Positions 25,801-34,466 of a stretch of 54,054 nt of DNA are shown one piece after another. How positions within the stretch are numbered: the stretch's first letter is position 1; each line of letters starts with the position of its first letter. The DNA comes from Anaerolineae bacterium (lineage in GTDB: Bacteria; Chloroflexota; Anaerolineae; Anaerolineales; Villigracilaceae): assembly GCA_003130845.1 (NCBI GenBank), contig QEXW01000001.1, forward strand, positions 1-54,054, in the 5' to 3' direction. The notes below the pieces were generated by a model that saw only the letters and a list, made by a program, of their open reading frames with translations, was not told where the DNA came from and did no database searches. Both the position numbers and the translations under genes were made by a program.

Positions 25801-28800
25801 GCCGTCATTGTTGCGTGTCGTGCCAGAGGACCAGTAGCCGTTGAGGACGGTCGCAAAGTTGGAGGCTGGCAGGACAACGATGTAATTGCCAGAAGCCAAG
25901 TTATTGAACAGGTAGTAGCCGCCGTTGGCGGTGATGGTCGTTGCCAGCGCCGCGCCGGTGGGGTTGCCAGAACCATCGGCGGCGTAGAGTTGCACCATCA
26001 CGCCGTCAATGCCGACTTCGCCGGCGTCAATTTGGCGGTTGTTGTTGGTATCGTACCAGACACGGTTGCCGAGCGCGTATTGCGGGATGAAGCCGAAGTC
26101 AACGGTCGGGTCGTGGGTGGAGCCGCTGGCATGGGTGACGGTGTTGTTGTTGAGCGCGCCGGTCGAGCCGGGGGTGAGCGTGAAGACGGCAGAAGAGACC
26201 GTGCCTGCGCCAGTGCCAAGGCCGTTATCGTTGTTGTCGGCATTGGTGTTCGGGTTGGCGCTGTCGGCGGCGTTGTAGGTGTCAATGGTGCTAGTGGTGG
26301 AGGACGGTGCATCGACTAGCACGATGTAGTTGCCTTGCGGCAGGCCGTCGAAGCGGTAATTGCCACCCGCATCGGTGACAACGCCACCAGGGGCATCATC
26401 CGCCGTGCCGAGGATGCCATCCGGGCCGACGAAGATTTCGGTCACGCCATCGGAGGCATATAAGTAGACGGTAATACCGGGCAGGGGCGCATCAAGCGGG
26501 CCGCCATCGTAGTTACCGTTCTCATCGCCATCGGTATAGACCAGGTTGCCGACCGAGACGCGGTAGAAGCCGAAGTCGACGGTCATGTTGGCGCGGCCAT
26601 CGGGCTGGGTGCCCTGGCCGAGACCCGTTTCCAGGTCGGTTTCGCCGGCCGGTTCGGTCAGACCGGTGGGGCCAAGCGTGACCGGCAGGGAAATGACCTG
26701 CCCAGTGAAGACGCCGGAGGTCTGGAGTGTGCCGTTGTCGTCCGAGTCCTGGTCATTATCGGGATCGGGGGCAGCGGCTTCGGTGATGGCACCTGTTCCG
26801 TTCAGGGTCGTGCCCGACGACCAGTAGCCATCCAGCACGCCGCCGGCAGCAAAGTTAGAAACAGGCAGAGCGACAATGTATTCGCCGGGCAGCAGGTTGT
26901 CGAACAGGTAATAGCCACCGTTGGCAGTGGTGTCGGTCGCTATGAAGACGTAGCTTCCCGTGCCATCGTTGCGGTACAGGTTCACCACCACTCCGTCCAC
27001 GCCGAGTTCTGTGCCAAAGTCAATTTGGCTGTTGTTGTTGGTATCGAACCAGACGCGGTTGCCGAGGGCGTAGGCAAAGACGAAACCGAAGTCAACCGTT
27101 GGGTCGGTGGTGGTGCCATTGGCATTGGTCACGGTGATGTTGGCAGCCACTTCCCCGGCTTGCATGGTGAGTTGATTGGAAGAAACTACCCCACCCGCTG
27201 TGCCAAGGCCGTTGTCGTTGTTGTCGGTATTGGTATCGGGGTCTGCCGTATCAGCAGGGGCGTAGGCATCAATGGTGCTAATCATGCCGCTGGGGGCGGT
27301 GACGCGCACGATGTAATTCCCCGCTGGCTGACCGCTAAAGAGATACAGCCCGCCGATGGAGGTGGTCGTTGTGGCCAAGACGGTCGAGCCATCGCCGGAG
27401 AGCAGTTCCACCGTCACGCCGCTGAGCACGTTATCGGTGCCGCTATCGAAGTTTCCATTGACGTTAATGTCTTCAAAGACAAGGTTGCCTATCTCGGTGC
27501 GGTAGAAGCCAAAGTCCACAGTCAGGTTGGCGCGGTTATCGGGTTGCGCGCCTTGACCCACGCCGCTTTCCAAATCGGTTTCGCCGGTTGGTTCAGCAGC
27601 CCCCCCGAGCGTAACCGCACGCGAAAGCACCGCGCCGCTGAACGCCCCAGCGGTCTGGAGCGTGCCGTTGTCGTCCGAATCGACATTATTGTCTGGGTCA
27701 GGCGCGAGAGTTTCAGTGATTGTTCCAGTGTTGGCACGAGTGGTTTGCGATGACCAGTAGCCTTCTAAGACGCCGCCTGAAGCGAAGTTGGAGACCGGCA
27801 GGACAACGACGTAATCACCAGGCAATAGGAAATCAAAATGATAGTAACCGCCGCCGGAAGTGGTGTCCGTTGCCAAGACGGGGCCGGTGGGGTTGCCGCT
27901 CCCATCTGCCGCATACAGCTGAACGATGACCCCATTCACCCCAACTTCACCCGAATCGATTTGGGCATTGTTATTGGTGTCAAACCAGACGCGGTTGCCG
28001 AGGGCGTAGTACTGTTCCAGGCCGCCGGTTTCGCCATCGCTGTCGCGGTAGTCGTTCACGCCGCCGGAGCCATCGCGCTCATCGGGATTGGCGCCGGGCA
28101 GGGAGGTCCAGGTCAGGTTGGCGGTGTTGGTGACGGTAGTGTCGCCAGTCAGGAAGGGCGGCGGGCCGGGCGGGCTGTTGACCGTGACCTGGTAGGTGAG
28201 CGTGGCGGTGCTGGCTAACGGCAGGGTGGCGCAGGTCCAGGTCAGCGTAGGCGCGCCGGTATCATCGGCCACACAACCCGCCGAAGCGGTGATGGAGCCA
28301 GGAACGTATGTCAGGACATTCGGGATGGTATCGGTAATCGTCAGGTCACGGGCATCCGCTGTGCTGGAGGCCAGGTGAGAGACGGTGATGGTGTAGGTGA
28401 CGGTCTGCCCGTAGAGCCAGGATGTGTCGTTGGCGGCTTTCTGGATGTCCAGTTCTGGCTCACGCAAGGTGATGGGGGTAGTGTCATTGGCCGAGCCGCC
28501 GGTCCACGAGACGGTTGCGGAGTTGGTAAGCGTTGTGCCGTTCTGGTTACCGGCCACATTGAGAACGCGCGCCACCACGCGGACGAGGAAGGCATTGTTA
28601 TTGGCCACATTATCGGCAGCGGTGGTGGTGTTGCCAAAGGCCAGGGTCAGGTCGCCGCCTGAGCCGCCGGGGGCCGTGACGGTGGGCGCGGGGAGCGTGC
28701 CGTTGTAATCTGCCACCAACACGCCGCCACTGGCAGCCGCTGTGGTAATCACCTGGTGGCTGACGTATTCCAGGCCAAGCGGCAGGTCATCCACCACCTG

Positions 28801-31800
28801 TAGGTTAGGCGTCAGCCCTTCGGGCAACGTGACGAGGATATCGAATGTGACCTGTTCGCCAATCACATAGAAGGTCGGGTTGGGCGCCAGTTTGTCAATT
28901 TGCGGCACAGAGAGCGGCGTATTGACCGTGGAAGTCGCGGCGTAATCATCCACTGCGCCACCCGGGCCGTCTGATCCGTCGCGTTCGCCGGTGTCCGAAC
29001 CAGATGTACCAGGAGTGGAAGAGCCAGTGGGGTTGCTGGTGGTGCCGTTGGGACCTGGCAGGGAGGTGTAGACCAGGTTGGCCGTGTTGGGGATGACGTA
29101 GCCGACCGGCGCGGTGGCGGCAACCGTTCCGGTGATGGTGATAGTGATGGTTTGACCGGGGTCGAGACAGGTGGCCGTGAAGGTGAGCGTGCTGCCGCTA
29201 AAAGAACCACCGTTGTGGCTGAAGGCGGTCGTCCCGGCGCCGTTGCCCACGCAGGTTGGGCCTTGCGAGGCGGTCACGCCAGAGACGGTCAGACCGGTCA
29301 GATTGGCGTCGAAGGTGTCTGTCAGGGTCAGGTCGAAGGCGGTGGAGCGGTTGGCGCCGGAGGCGGAGGTAATCGTCAGGGTGTAGGTAATCGGGTCGCC
29401 GGCGTCGGTGGGGATGGTCGCCAGGGTTTTGGCGAGGCTGAGGAAGGGTTCGGCAACAATGGTCTGCACCGGGTTCGAGTTCGGGCCGTTTTGCGTCCCG
29501 CCAATGAACACGCTAAAGGTGTTATTGTGAGGGTCGCCAGCGTCATTGCTCCCGGCGGCGGAATTGTTGACGAGGGCGTTGAACTCGATGATGACGTATT
29601 CGGCATCGGCGTCGTTGTCGTTGTTGGTCAGTGTGCCGAGTTTGAAGAAGGGGTCGGTGCCGTTGCCGTAGACATCAGGGTCTGCCGTAAGCGAGTTCGA
29701 CGACCCCACATTCGGGTCGGGCAGGGCGTAGGTGGGCGTAACCAGGGTTGGGTCGTTGCCATTGACCCAGGGGCCAGAACCAAACGAGCCGCTGCCGAGC
29801 GCCAGGCCAAGCGTGCTGCCGGTCGGTTCGGTGGAGGCAATCGGTGAACCATTAGAAAGCAGCGCCAGGCGGGCGGTGCCGTCATCCAGATAGTTCAGGC
29901 CACCAGGCAGGTTATCCCGAATCTGGAAGTTGAGGCTGGTGCCTTCGGGCAACTGCACCACCATGCGGTAACGGATGATTTCACCAATGGCAACCCGCTG
30001 GGTGCCGCTGACCAGGCCGGTATGGGCTTCGGAGGTGGAGGCCAGGAATTTCTGTGGCTGCACGCTGTTGATGGTGAGGTTGACCGCGCCTTGGCTGGCG
30101 TAATCGTTGAGCGCGCCGCCCACGCCATCGGCGCCGGTGCGCTCATCGGAATCGGTGTTGAAGGAGGAACGGTCATTGACATCGCCGGGCAGGCTGGTCC
30201 AGCGTGAGATGGCCGTGTTGGTGATTGTTTGCCCCGGCGCGGCGGAGTAGTTGACCGTTGCCTGGAAGGTGATGGTACACGATTGCCCGGGCTGGAATAG
30301 GCCGCCCGAACCGGTCAGGGTAGGCGCGCCACTATCATTAAGCGTGAGCGGGGTTGCCGCGCTGCACGCACCGAGGGCCAGCGTGCCGGGGAGGTAAGTC
30401 AGCGTGGCGGGTAAGGTATCGCTAAACGAGACATCGTGCGCAGTGGTAGAACCCGCCGCCGGGTTGGTGAGCGTGATGGTAAAGGTGACGGTATCGCCCG
30501 CGTCGGCGGTGGCGGGGGCAACGGCTTTGGCGGTGTTGATGACTGGCTCGATGATGGTGATGTTGGGCGCGGAGACGGCGGGCAGGCTGTCGTTCAGCCA
30601 GGTGAGCGCGGCTTCGTTGTTGCGCAAGCCGCCGCCCTGATTGCCGACCACGTTGATGACAACGGCGCGGTAGGTGAGGGTGATGGTTTCGACTACGTTA
30701 TTATCCCGATTGGTGTTGACCAATGTACCCAGGTCGAACGCAATGCGGCGGCCATCCTGCCCGCCAAAGGCTGAAATGAGCGGGTTGCTGCCGGCGCCTG
30801 TGCCGGGGGTACAGTTGGTACAGTTGCCCCCCGCGTTGAAGGTCATCACGCTGCTGTAAATGCCGTCATCCCCCGCTCCGGCGCCATCGGTATCGGGATT
30901 GGAGACGACCACCGATTGTAGGTCAACAAAGGCCAGTCCGGCATCGAGGGTATCTACAATTTGAGCGTTGGGCAGCGTGCCTTCCGGCGCGGTCAGGGTG
31001 ACGGTGTAGGTGACGAATTCTCCGATGACTGCCTGGGTGTTAGAGTTTTGGGGTGTGTTGATTTCCGTGCCAACCAGGGTTTTGGCGAGCAGCGGGTCAT
31101 CCGTAGTCACCGTTGCGTCATCGGATTGCGGCTGTGGCAGAAAATTGGGGCCGCCTTCGGAGCCAGAATAGTTCACGAGCGTGGCGGTATTGGGGTATGT
31201 GCCGGGCGAAACGTCGCTGCGCATGCGCAGGTCATAGGTGATGACAATCACATTGTTGCCCAGGTTGGGGTCGTGCGCCGAACCAACGCCTTGACCCACC
31301 GGGTCTACCAGTTTAATGCCTGCGCCGAACAGGTTGCCAGGCGTGGCGGGCGTATCGGCGGGCGTGGTGTATGAAATCGGCCCAGAGCCGTTGCCATAAT
31401 AGATTTGCAGGTTAATGCTGTTTGGGTCGCCAGCGATGGGATATTCGAAGCCGAGCGCATCGAAGGTATCTTGAATGACAATATCGAACGCGCCGTTGAT
31501 GCCCGTGCCTTCGTTGACCAGGAAAATTGCAAAAGTCACCAGGTCGCCGGCATCCACGCCGCTCAGGTCACTATCAATCGGGGTGGCCGTGAGCAGGGCC
31601 GAATTAATCGTCCCGCTCCAGCGTGGGCCTGGAGAACCTGGCGCGGTGAACGCAATCGGCAGGGGCGGGGTGAAGGTCGGCGCGGGGTTGTCGGTGGCAA
31701 CCACGCTCTTGGTGGTGGTCATAACCGGCGAGGTGTAGGTGATTTCCACAATGGAGGCCGCTTCGCCGGGCTGGCCGTTGGTCGAGCCTTCCGTCACATA

Positions 31801-34005
31801 GGCTTGGTTGGTCAGGTGCAGGTTATCGGCAAAGGGGTCATTGCGAACGGTAACGGTGAACAGAATATCAATGACGGAGAAGGTGTTGTTGGGGCCATCG
31901 TAATTGCCATACGACCAGCGTACCCAGTTGCTCGTGCCGTTGTTGCTGACGGTCGGGGTGTTGGCGGCTGGCAATCCGTCATAGGTATCCGCCGGACCAA
32001 GACAGGAGGTTCCCGCTGCTGGGACGCCACAGACTGAATCAATGTGGCTGGTTACTTCGGTCGCGCTAAAAATGGGCAGAGGCAGGTAATCGGTGAGGAC
32101 CAGGTTCTCGAAATCGCTGGTGACGAGGGTATAGGTCAGGCGGAAGGTGACGGTATCGCCCGCGCCCACGCGCACCGGGGTTGAAAAGGAAGTGTTGCCA
32201 TTGACGGCATACACAGCCTTGGTCAGCGCGCCGCGCCCAATGGTAACGCTGGCACTGGAGCCATCCGGCTCGGTAAAACCGGTCGGCGTGGAGGCATCGG
32301 TCGTGGAAAGAATGCGCCCATTGACAAACTCGGTGTTGTTCAGCACATCCCCCTGGTCCACGCTGGGGTCACCGGAGGGGAAGGTATCGCTAAAGTTTTC
32401 CTGAATGACCGCGCGAAAAACGACACGGGCTGTGGTGGGACCGTCATTGTAGCCGCTGCACGCTGGGTCACCGACTACGCCGCCGGGCGGCACACAGCCA
32501 CCGATGAGACGACCATTGCCAGAGCGCAGAATCATTTCATCAGAAATACGGAAGGTGATGGTGGTCGTGCCATCGTTAGGGGCCGGGTCGGCGGGGGTGT
32601 AGTTGGGGCTGACGGTGTAGTTGGCAGCGTTGAACGCGCCAGAGGAGTTGTAGGAGGCGGGATTGCCGATGATTTGGAGCGTAGGCGTAAAGGTGGTATC
32701 AAAGCGCTGTCCGTCGGAAATGGTATCCGTCAGCACCACCTGGTCGAAGACGAAGAAATCGGAAATCTGGATGTCAATGACATATTCGAGCGTGCGTCCG
32801 GGCGCAGGCTGACCGCCGCCCACCACGCTGACGCCCTTTTGGGTGGCGATGGATTTGGGCGTGAGGGTATGTTCACAACCGGCTGGATTCTGCGTGAAGG
32901 TCGCGCCGGTATCGCGCGGGTCAAGCGGCGTCCATGTTCCTCCGCTGCTGGCATTGTTGCAGGAGAGGGCATCATCGCCGGTGGAGGGGTTGATGACCGA
33001 GCCGCCGCCCGCCTCACGCAACGGGATGTAGTACGAGAAGGTCATACTGACCGTGCCGCTGACCGAGGCGAAATTACAAGAAAGCGTGCCACCGGGGGTA
33101 GCGGTTGAGGGCGTGGAGCATGTTGCGCCGCCGGGGGTCGTGCCAATCAGCGAGACAAATTGCATATTCGCCGGCAACACATCCGTCAAGTTAAAGGCGG
33201 TCATGGTCTGTCCGGGGGCAATTTGCGCCGTGACGGTGTACTGACGAGGGAAGTTCGGCCCGGTGGCGGTTTCGTCTTCTGGCCCGTTGTAGGATTTGGA
33301 AAGCGTGAACAGGGTGGGAGTGACGCTGCCATTCACCCAGCTGCTAAAGGTCACACTGGGGTCGTCACCGCAACACCAGTCGTTGAGCGGGGTGTAGCCG
33401 AATTGATAGCCACCGCGCGCCTGGATGGTAAGCGGCGTGCCGAGGTCGGCCAGGTTGCTCATTGAAACAGTGATGTTCGCCGTCAGCGGGGGCTGGTCGG
33501 GCGTGAACGAACCAAAGGGCAGGCGCAAGGCCACCAGCGTATCGCCTGCGTTGCCACACACCTGCACCGGGTTGCCGGTATTGTTGACCATGTAGGGATG
33601 GTTGACACAGGTCACGCCGCCGGAGCCGGGGAAGGTCAGCACGGTGTTTTCGATGGACGAACCCAAATACGTCGCACTAACGAAGGTCAGGCCGTCGAGC
33701 GGCGGATTGGTGTTCTGGTTCCCATCGGCCCCGTTCCGAGGAATAATCAGGTCAATTAAGGGGCCATAACCAGGGTCGTTCAAATCCGGGTTATCAAAAG
33801 TCACCGTAAAATTAACAGTGCTCCCGATGAAAGCTTGCGCTGGCACATTCAGAGAAACAGCAGGGGGTTGGGCAAGCAACAAGCGCTCCTGGGGTGCCGC
33901 CACAGCCTCTGTCACAGGCTGCCACCAGGCAGTCTGTGCCAAAAGCAGAAACAACACCAGGAGTGCCCGGAGAAAAAAGAAACGATTGCGTGAAAAAAAT
34001 ATCAT
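22810..34005 (-). CDS. Giant exported DUF11/SdrD-B repeat protein with LPATGF and C-terminal sortase domain
   Basis: A 3,731-residue protein in one frame. A signal segment (about 10-37, FFFLRALLVLFLLLAQTAWW) is followed by about ten DUF11-type modules, six SdrD-B-type modules (about 1998-2959) with DTNNN calcium-loop-like turns, and four further DUF11-type modules. LPATGF, a canonical LPxTG sorting motif, is at 3550-3555 (bases 23341-23358). Instead of the usual hydrophobic helix and basic tail, a sortase domain follows (about 3578-3720): His3630 (GLTAHV), Cys3693 (LLTCKGY) and Arg3706 (YNYRYAV) are the expected triad. The start at 34005 has GGGAG eight bases upstream; an in-frame ATG at 34056 would lengthen the signal. 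It is a single-gene unit behind a structured leader. Surface location is inferred; the sortase may process its own LPATGF or other substrates. Confidence 0.9.
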   Translation of the reverse strand: MIFFSRNRFFFLRALLVLFLLLAQTAWWQPVTEAVAAPQERLLLAQPPAVSLNVPAQAFIGSTVNFTVTFDNPDLNDPGYGPLIDLIIPRNGADGNQNTNPPLDGLTFVSATYLGSSIENTVLTFPGSGGVTCVNHPYMVNNTGNPVQVCGNAGDTLVALRLPFGSFTPDQPPLTANITVSMSNLADLGTPLTIQARGGYQFGYTPLNDWCCGDDPSVTFSSWVNGSVTPTLFTLSKSYNGPEDETATGPNFPRQYTVTAQIAPGQTMTAFNLTDVLPANMQFVSLIGTTPGGATCSTPSTATPGGTLSCNFASVSGTVSMTFSYYIPLREAGGGSVINPSTGDDALSCNNASSGGTWTPLDPRDTGATFTQNPAGCEHTLTPKSIATQKGVSVVGGGQPAPGRTLEYVIDIQISDFFVFDQVVLTDTISDGQRFDTTFTPTLQIIGNPASYNSSGAFNAANYTVSPNYTPADPAPNDGTTTITFRISDEMILRSGNGRLIGGCVPPGGVVGDPACSGYNDGPTTARVVFRAVIQENFSDTFPSGDPSVDQGDVLNNTEFVNGRILSTTDASTPTGFTEPDGSSASVTIGRGALTKAVYAVNGNTSFSTPVRVGAGDTVTFRLTYTLVTSDFENLVLTDYLPLPIFSATEVTSHIDSVCGVPAAGTSCLGPADTYDGLPAANTPTVSNNGTSNWVRWSYGNYDGPNNTFSVIDILFTVTVRNDPFADNLHLTNQAYVTEGSTNGQPGEAASIVEITYTSPVMTTTKSVVATDNPAPTFTPPLPIAFTAPGSPGPRWSGTINSALLTATPIDSDLSGVDAGDLVTFAIFLVNEGTGINGAFDIVIQDTFDALGFEYPIAGDPNSINLQIYYGNGSGPISYTTPADTPATPGNLFGAGIKLVDPVGQGVGSAHDPNLGNNVIVITYDLRMRSDVSPGTYPNTATLVNYSGSEGGPNFLPQPQSDDATVTTDDPLLAKTLVGTEINTPQNSNTQAVIGEFVTYTVTLTAPEGTLPNAQIVDTLDAGLAFVDLQSVVVSNPDTDGAGAGDDGIYSSVMTFNAGGNCTNCTPGTGAGSNPLISAFGGQDGRRIAFDLGTLVNTNRDNNVVETITLTYRAVVINVVGNQGGGLRNNEAALTWLNDSLPAVSAPNITIIEPVINTAKAVAPATADAGDTVTFTITLTNPAAGSTTAHDVSFSDTLPATLTYLPGTLALGACSAATPLTLNDSGAPTLTGSGGLFQPGQSCTITFQATVNYSAAPGQTITNTAISRWTSLPGDVNDRSSFNTDSDERTGADGVGGALNDYASQGAVNLTINSVQPQKFLASTSEAHTGLVSGTQRVAIGEIIRYRMVVQLPEGTSLNFQIRDNLPGGLNYLDDGTARLALLSNGSPIASTEPTGSTLGLALGSGSFGSGPWVNGNDPTLVTPTYALPDPNVGSSNSLTADPDVYGNGTDPFFKLGTLTNNDNDADAEYVIIEFNALVNNSAAGSNDAGDPHNNTFSVFIGGTQNGPNSNPVQTIVAEPFLSLAKTLATIPTDAGDPITYTLTITSASGANRSTAFDLTLTDTFDANLTGLTVSGVTASQGPTCVGNGAGTTAFSHNGGSFSGSTLTFTATCLDPGQTITITITGTVAATAPVGYVIPNTANLVYTSLPGPNGTTSNPTGSSTPGTSGSDTGERDGSDGPGGAVDDYAATSTVNTPLSVPQIDKLAPNPTFYVIGEQVTFDILVTLPEGLTPNLQVVDDLPLGLEYVSHQVITTAAASGGVLVADYNGTLPAPTVTAPGGSGGDLTLAFGNTTTAADNVANNNAFLVRVVARVLNVAGNQNGTTLTNSATVSWTGGSANDTTPITLREPELDIQKAANDTSWLYGQTVTYTITVSHLASSTADARDLTITDTIPNVLTYVPGSITASAGCVADDTGAPTLTWTCATLPLASTATLTYQVTVNSPPGPPPFLTGDTTVTNTANLTWTSLPGANPDERDGSGGVNDYRDSDGETGGLEQYYALGNRVWFDTNNNAQIDSGEVGVNGVIVQLYAADGSGNPTGPVLATDTTSGGGYYHFDFLLPGDYVVVLPVSNFASGGVLEGYWSSQTTRANTGTITETLAPDPDNNVDSDDNGTLQTAGAFSGAVLSRAVTLGGAAEPTGETDLESGVGQGAQPDNRANLTVDFGFYRTEIGNLVFEDINVNGNFDSGTDNVLSGVTVELLSGDGSTVLATTTTSIGGLYLFSGQPAGNYIVRVTAPSGMISTIDAYAPADTADPDTNTDNNDNGLGTAGGVVSSNQLTMQAGEVAANITVTNANGTTTDPTVDFGFVFAYALGNRVWFDTNNNSQIDFGTELGVDGVVVNLYRNDGTGSYVFIATDTTANGGYYLFDNLLPGEYIVALPVSNFAAGGVLDGYWSSGTTLNGTGAITEAAAPDPDNDQDSDDNGTLQTSGVFTGQVISLPVTLGPTGLTEPAGETDLETGLGQGTQPDGRANMTVDFGFYRVSVGNLVYTDGDENGNYDGGPLDAPLPGITVYLYASDGVTEIFVGPDGILGTADDAPGGVVTDAGGNYRFDGLPQGNYIVLVDAPSSTTSTIDTYNAADSANPNTNADNNDNGLGTGAGTVSSAVFTLTPGSTGALNNNTVTHASGSTHDPTVDFGFIPQYALGNRVWYDTNNNRQIDAGEVGIDGVMVQLYAADGSGNPTGAALATTITANGGYYLFNNLASGNYIVVLPASNFATVLNGYWSSGTTRNNDGSLTEIAAPDPDNDTDSDDNGQLNLFGSLPGAVASSPVTLGLGPVEPTGETDLDGGIQGQPDARANMTVDFGFYTIRLGNQVWNDANNNGLLDGGETGIDGVTVQLWSADGSTLLATTTTAGGGLYTFTGLPQGSYIVRLPEGNFQGAGALRDFYSSTGGGAYEPAPNPDAVTVDDDDNGTEVGSLGFPGGYIQSGVFALTPAAEQTTNPANGSTTEFRVDFGVYNQQRVDLTVTKDDGIGYYLPGGTLTYTIVVRNDGPADVGGATVTDNLPAQIASWEWTCVTTGGATCSGSGGFIATNFTNMVSMPVGSTITYTVNANIAAAATGTLNNTVTVTPPTGVIETDPSDNSDTDSDRDAILSVEKDDGLTTVAPGSVITYTIDVQNVGLQDLTAVRVTDTLPAEVTFQSAVPAPSSISGSTLEWTGISLASGASTTITVTVRVNDTAVGPTLINSVTVMDDAIPGLTDSDDDIDIVASTNGKIIIGGDIDVDPDDPSHPAPPPLPRVLIGEVVTYQISLDVPAGATLTNLQALDILDSGLAFVSCVSVDGGNLTTTLLGGFADSCNDPLNPTVQAEPLGNPLPVNQGRRITFDFGDVTNPSAIQSETLLITYEVVVLDIAANVNGVGGLNNTVLWSWDGGSLAASALPLEIIEPDLSIDKSAQPTTLPFGSPVTFSLSIAHTPESRVDAYDVVVTDVLALNFELIPGSIQTDGLAPTSTNYNPATRTLTFVWDVFPLGQTATITFQAIFVGPSPATNTANVAWTSLPIDPQPNGQPVSLSDYNDFANERWYDPADAAGINNYGASSTITINAPAALPATGFAPGRMTQLPAQPAEKAYTNLGNMWLEIPSLGLNLPITGVPLTEDGWDLTWLSNQAGYLTGTTFPGQVGTTGLTAHVTLADGTPGPFRNLDKLYWGNVIILHADGYRYTYEVREMRTVLPSDFSVFKEDGYTWLTLLTCKGYVPWLDTYNYRYAVRAVLMKVEYEGVARTPSRGSDR
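25130..28015 (-). repeat. Three tandem two-module SdrD-B super-repeats
   Basis: Six SdrD-B modules alternate between two types. Type A begins ALGNRVWFDTNNN at about 27982-28007, 27045-27072 and 26050-26080; type B begins GNLV or GNQV at about 27470, 26534 and 25555. The A+B unit recurs every 930-995 bases, with long stretches conserved at the DNA level, such as the segments near 25590, 26573 and 27511. This shows expansion by duplication of a two-module unit. Confidence 0.85.
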
Positions 34006-34153
34006 AAAAGAGTCTCCCGGCATATTTAGATTGATCCCGCTGGGCCGGTTTCGCACTGACTCCCTAGTGGCTTAGCCCCAATTCAAGGCAGCGACCAATT
34101 CGGCCAACTAGTTCACCGTCTCCCAAACTATGTTCAGTTTCTTTTCCATTATA
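34006..34153 (-). promoter_or_regulatory. Promoter and structured 5' leader of the giant gene
   Basis: TATAAT on the minus strand (34148-34153) gives a predicted start near 34141 and a leader of about 135 bases. The RNA has several complementary segments: GGCC/GGUC around a five-base loop, CUAG(U)UGG with CCACUAG, and CACU with AGUG. Two blocks, GGGAGACGGTGAA and GGAGTCAGTGCGAAACCGG, faintly resemble the cobalamin riboswitch core and B12 box in the right order and spacing, but other core elements do not match. I call it an unidentified structured leader. Confidence 0.45.
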
Positions 34154-34267
34154 CGGCGAATTTATAAAATACCCTTACAGACTATCAAAATCGTATAGCA
34201 AAACATACACGTGCACAACTTTTTTGCAAAAGTCATCCCCCACATGGCTATAGCCACTTGGCGAAAG

Positions 34268-34296
34268 TTGACATTCCACCACACATCGAGTATGCT
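34268..34296 (+). promoter_or_regulatory. Promoter of the SRP RNA gene
   Basis: Consensus TTGACA at 34268-34273, a 17-base spacer and TATGCT at 34291-34296. Transcription should begin near 34303-34305, at the 5' end of the SRP RNA stem. Confidence 0.8.
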
Positions 34297-34305
34297 TGCA
34301 CCCTG

Positions 34306-34407
34306 TCCGGGCAGGCCCGGCGCGGCAGGACTCTCCGAACCTTGTCAGGTCCGAGAGGAAGCAGCAATAAGGGGAAGTTCCTGGGTGCCGCCGGTCTCCT
34401 GCCCGGA
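34306..34407 (+). ncRNA. ffs: Signal recognition particle RNA (4.5S-type)
   Basis: The universally conserved SRP domain IV hairpin is unmistakable: TTGTCAGGTCCGAGAGGAAGC followed by AGCA (about 34342-34364). The closing stem pairs CCGGGCAGG (34307-34315) with CCTGCCCGG (34398-34406). At about 102 nucleotides it is the short bacterial form without an Alu domain. The RNA binds Ffh and directs membrane proteins to the translocon. It is divergent from the giant surface-protein gene. Confidence 0.93.
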
Positions 34408-34453
34408 TATTGATTCGATATGGGCCCTGCCGCCTCGAATGCCCAAACAGCGG

Positions 34454-34459
34454 TAGAAT
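34454..34459 (+). promoter_or_regulatory. -10 box giving a leaderless transcript
   Basis: TAGAAT at 34454-34459 puts the predicted transcription start at 34466, one base before the ATG at 34467. There is no ribosome-binding site. Confidence 0.5.
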
Positions 34460-34466
34460 TATCCCC

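Noticed and set aside
25489-26319. A long plus-strand open frame antisense to the giant gene, one of many there
   Set aside because: GC-rich repeated coding sequence leaves the opposite strand open. Composition is Val/Gly/Ala-heavy, repeated with the SdrD-B units, and there is no ribosome-binding site.
25130-28015. Regular repeats that might be taken for a CRISPR array
   Set aside because: The period is near 480-990 bases, the repeats are in frame and code for SdrD-B modules. No short repeat/spacer pattern.
34006-34153. Cobalamin riboswitch upstream of the giant gene
   Set aside because: Only two partial matches to the core; the rest of the consensus, including the conserved CCCGCnACTG-type segment, is not there. 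Left as unidentified leader.
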